Assembly: GCA_020436935.1 (NCBI GenBank)
Contig: JAGQWX010000053.1
Location: forward strand, 1-34,754
Length of the DNA stretch: 34,754 nucleotides
Origin: Saprospiraceae bacterium
Lineage (GTDB): Bacteria > Bacteroidota > Bacteroidia > Chitinophagales > Saprospiraceae
Reading direction: 5' to 3'
Made by a program: the position numbers and the translations under genes. Shown in pieces: positions 33,269 to 34,754 of this stretch (position 1 is its first letter; the number at the start of each line of letters is the position of its first letter). A model generated the notes under the pieces. That model saw only the letters and a program-made list of their open reading frames with translations, made no database searches and was not told the DNA's origin.

Positions 33269-33964
33269 ATGAAAATATTAGGTTTAATAGGAGGCATAAG
33301 CTGGGTTTCTACAGTTGATTATTATACTCAAATAAATCAAGGAATCAATGAGAAATTAGGTGGACTAAACTATTCTGAATGTATTATTTATTCTTTTAAC
33401 TATCAGGAAATCAAGAATAATAATGATACCAATGATTGGGAATCAACCCTTGAAATGGTTGTTTCAGCTATAAAAAAATTAGAGCAAAGTGGAGCGAAAG
33501 GAATTGTTCTTTGTGCAAACACAATGCACCTAATAGCAGACAAAATTCAAAAAGAAATCAATATTCCTCTCATTCATATTGCAACCGCGACAGCACTTGA
33601 AATTAAAAAAAGAGGTTTAAATAAAGTTGGACTTTTAGGAACAAAATTCACCATGGAATATGACTTTTTTAAGTCCAAACTTGAGGAACAAGGAATTGAA
33701 GCTGTAATCCCTCAAAACGATTCTGATAAAAACTTTGTTCACAATACCATATTTGAAGAACTAGGAAAAGGAGTTATAAAAGAGGAAACAAAAGAAAGGT
33801 ATTTATCAATAATTGAAGAATTAAAAAATAATGGAGCCCAAGGCTTTATTGCTGGTTGCACAGAAATCCCTTTAATTGTTAAAGAATATGATATTGACAT
33901 ACCATATTTTGATACTGCTTTGATTCACGGAAAAGCTGCTGTCGAATTTGCTCTAACTGAATGA
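33269..33964 (+). CDS. Aspartate/glutamate racemase-family protein
   Basis: A 231-aa PLP-independent amino-acid racemase. Start KILGLIGGISWVSTVDYY is the family signature; the two catalytic cysteines are C82 (VLCANTMH) and C197 (AGCTEIPL), each serving as acid or base for one enantiomer. HGKAAVEFAL closes the fold. Substrate is likely aspartate, glutamate or a broader set. The ATG lies 31 bases after the crossover (33238), and the cassette ends with the inverse core at 33977-33985. Confidence 0.9.
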   Translation: MKILGLIGGISWVSTVDYYTQINQGINEKLGGLNYSECIIYSFNYQEIKNNNDTNDWESTLEMVVSAIKKLEQSGAKGIVLCANTMHLIADKIQKEINIPLIHIATATALEIKKRGLNKVGLLGTKFTMEYDFFKSKLEEQGIEAVIPQNDSDKNFVHNTIFEELGKGVIKEETKERYLSIIEELKNNGAQGFIAGCTEIPLIVKEYDIDIPYFDTALIHGKAAVEFALTE

Positions 33965-33976
33965 TTTTAAAATAAC

Positions 33977-33985
33977 TGGCTACAA
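33977..33985 (+). repeat. R''-like core of the racemase cassette, interrupted by an intron
   Basis: TGGCTACAA is the exact inverse of TTGTAGCCA at 33238-33246, the left end of this cassette. Group II intron sequence starts directly after it. Confidence 0.7.
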
Positions 33986-34067
33986 TCGAGTAGACGGCCG
34001 TAGGCCATAAAGCCTACGGTACGCCTCTCACACCACCGTACGTACGGGTCTCGTATACGGCGGTTCG
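33986..34067 (-). ncRNA. Group II intron domains V and VI and 3' splice end
   Basis: Read on the minus strand: domain V (CCGCCGTATACG, short loop, CGTACGTACGGTGGTGTG; plus coordinates 34024-34063), then a domain VI stem CCGTAGGC/GCCTACGG, and the 3' end CTACTCGA(T). Domain V has both strands, so this copy may be catalytically sound, in contrast to the stub at 32793. Confidence 0.75.
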
Positions 34068-34754
34068 CTAACTTAACCTAAGCTGTTGATAGTATTCCAT
34101 CATTGCTAAGTAACCCCTTTGTTTTAAACGTGCTACGGTGAGTGTAGAGTTAAGGATAGGGCTTTGAGCTATTCTCCACCCTCCCATTCTACTCCTGCTC
34201 CATGCATAGGCAAGACCAGCTTTTACCCCTAATCTGATGAGGCTTCGCCTTTTCTTTTCGGTTTTCTTCCAATGATGCCATATGCAATACCGTAACCTAT
34301 TCCTAAGCCATTCATCTATGGCTTTTAGCTTGCCTAAAATGCTGCCTAATTTGAAGTAATTCACCCAGCCACGTATCAACCAGTTAAGTCGTTGGATTCG
34401 CTCATCGAAGCTCATTGGGGTGGTCTTTCGGGTGAGTGATTTTAGCCGTTGTTTCAGGCTATCCCACTTCTTCTTACTCACTACCAACTGATACTTCCCT
34501 TTCGCTCCTTTCTCGTAACTGGATACAAAGGCGTAGCCAAGTATCTCGAACTGTAGCGGTTTGCGTATCCCACTTTTCTCGACGTTGATAGGTAGGTGTA
34601 GCCTATCTCTAAGATACTTAAAGATGCCATTCCCTACCCTGCGGGCGGATTTCTTACTCTTTAGGTAGATACTGAAGTCATCGGCATAGCGTACGTAACG
34701 AAGTCCTCGTTTCTCCAATTCTTTATCTAGCTCATTGAGTAGGATATTTGAGAG
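34068..34754 (-). CDS. Group II intron reverse transcriptase/maturase, partial
   Basis: The 3' part of an LtrA-type intron-encoded protein; the 5' end is outside the window (frame is open to the edge, LSNILLNELDKELEKRG). The RT catalytic motif YADD is intact (RYVRYADDFSIYLKS), followed by RT domains 6-7, the maturase (X) domain around LIRGWVNYFKLG and LRNRLRYCIWHHWKK, and the tail IRLGVKAGLAYAWSRSRMGGWRIAQSPIL. No HNH endonuclease follows. The tail resembles bacterial classes with SPIL-type ends more than class C, but class cannot be settled here. Confidence 0.92.
   Translation of the reverse strand, partial: LSNILLNELDKELEKRGLRYVRYADDFSIYLKSKKSARRVGNGIFKYLRDRLHLPINVEKSGIRKPLQFEILGYAFVSSYEKGAKGKYQLVVSKKKWDSLKQRLKSLTRKTTPMSFDERIQRLNWLIRGWVNYFKLGSILGKLKAIDEWLRNRLRYCIWHHWKKTEKKRRSLIRLGVKAGLAYAWSRSRMGGWRIAQSPILNSTLTVARLKQRGYLAMMEYYQQLRLS

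Noticed and set aside
22029-34754. An integron integrase (tyrosine recombinase) or attI site inside the window
   Set aside because: No reading frame on either strand shows tyrosine-recombinase motifs; the array is reported as integrase-less within what is visible.
1-34754. tRNA or rRNA genes
   Set aside because: No cloverleaf with GGTTCGAATC-type T-loop or rRNA-like stretch was seen on either strand; the GGTTCG-like match near 34062 belongs to the intron end region.

Overview
The window looks like the chromosome of a member of the Bacteroidota. Several genes start at or just behind the Bacteroidota -7 box TAnnTTTG, and the families DUF2480, DUF2911, short SCK-type lipoproteins and DUF6596 sigma factors are typical of that phylum. 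Class and genus cannot be fixed from the sequence alone.

Bases 1-21600 are mostly ordinary chromosome. In order: an ACC-synthase-like aminotransferase; two paralogous small lipoproteins; a third lipoprotein; an Rpn/PD-(D/E)XK nuclease gene with a truncated duplicate beside it; a three-gene operon for glycerate use (glycerate 2-kinase, GntP permease, nitrilase-fold amidase); a DUF2911 protein on the minus strand; then scpB, a DUF2480 gene, a MarR regulator, rsgA, a tiny membrane protein and a TolB-like beta-propeller. Next come an SDR/AraC pair, a GNAT acetyltransferase, two small membrane proteins, and an SRPBCC-YCII-ECF42-like sigma cluster whose SRPBCC gene has lost its start. A large secreted GH12-like/FnIII/CARDB protein faces that cluster.

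Bases about 21850-34754 are the accessory part and the most interesting. I read them as a cluster of integron gene cassettes without an integrase (CALIN-type). At four places the 8-10 bases right after a GTT/ATT crossover-like trinucleotide, upstream of a gene or gene group, recur as an inverted copy just after it. Bases 22030/26318 flank a 1412-aa NACHT NTPase gene, 30752/32113 flank RDD+HigBA, 32184/32793 flank an unknown gene, and 33238/33985 flank an amino-acid racemase. This is what attC (R'/R'') recombination predicts. Start codons lie only 17-37 bases after each crossover point and all these genes point the same way. A further cassette (26365 onward) holds a zinc-ribbon gene broken by two in-frame TAA codons. 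A middle block (27007-30483) carries a rifampin ADP-ribosyltransferase, a divergent azoreductase/LysR pair and a fragment of a secreted protein, with no attC-like ends that I can see.

Group II introns have hit the array twice. Both are on the minus strand, opposite to the cassettes, and both join exactly at the R'' core of a cassette. One is a decayed 3' stub (32793-32958); the other continues past the end of the window with its reverse transcriptase and an intact-looking domain V. The cassette cargo (NLR-like defence protein, toxin-antitoxin, drug-modifying enzyme) fits a defence and stress role. The 1412-aa DUF4062/TIR-like-NACHT-HEAT protein, carried as a single giant cassette, is the best candidate for an undescribed phage-defence system.
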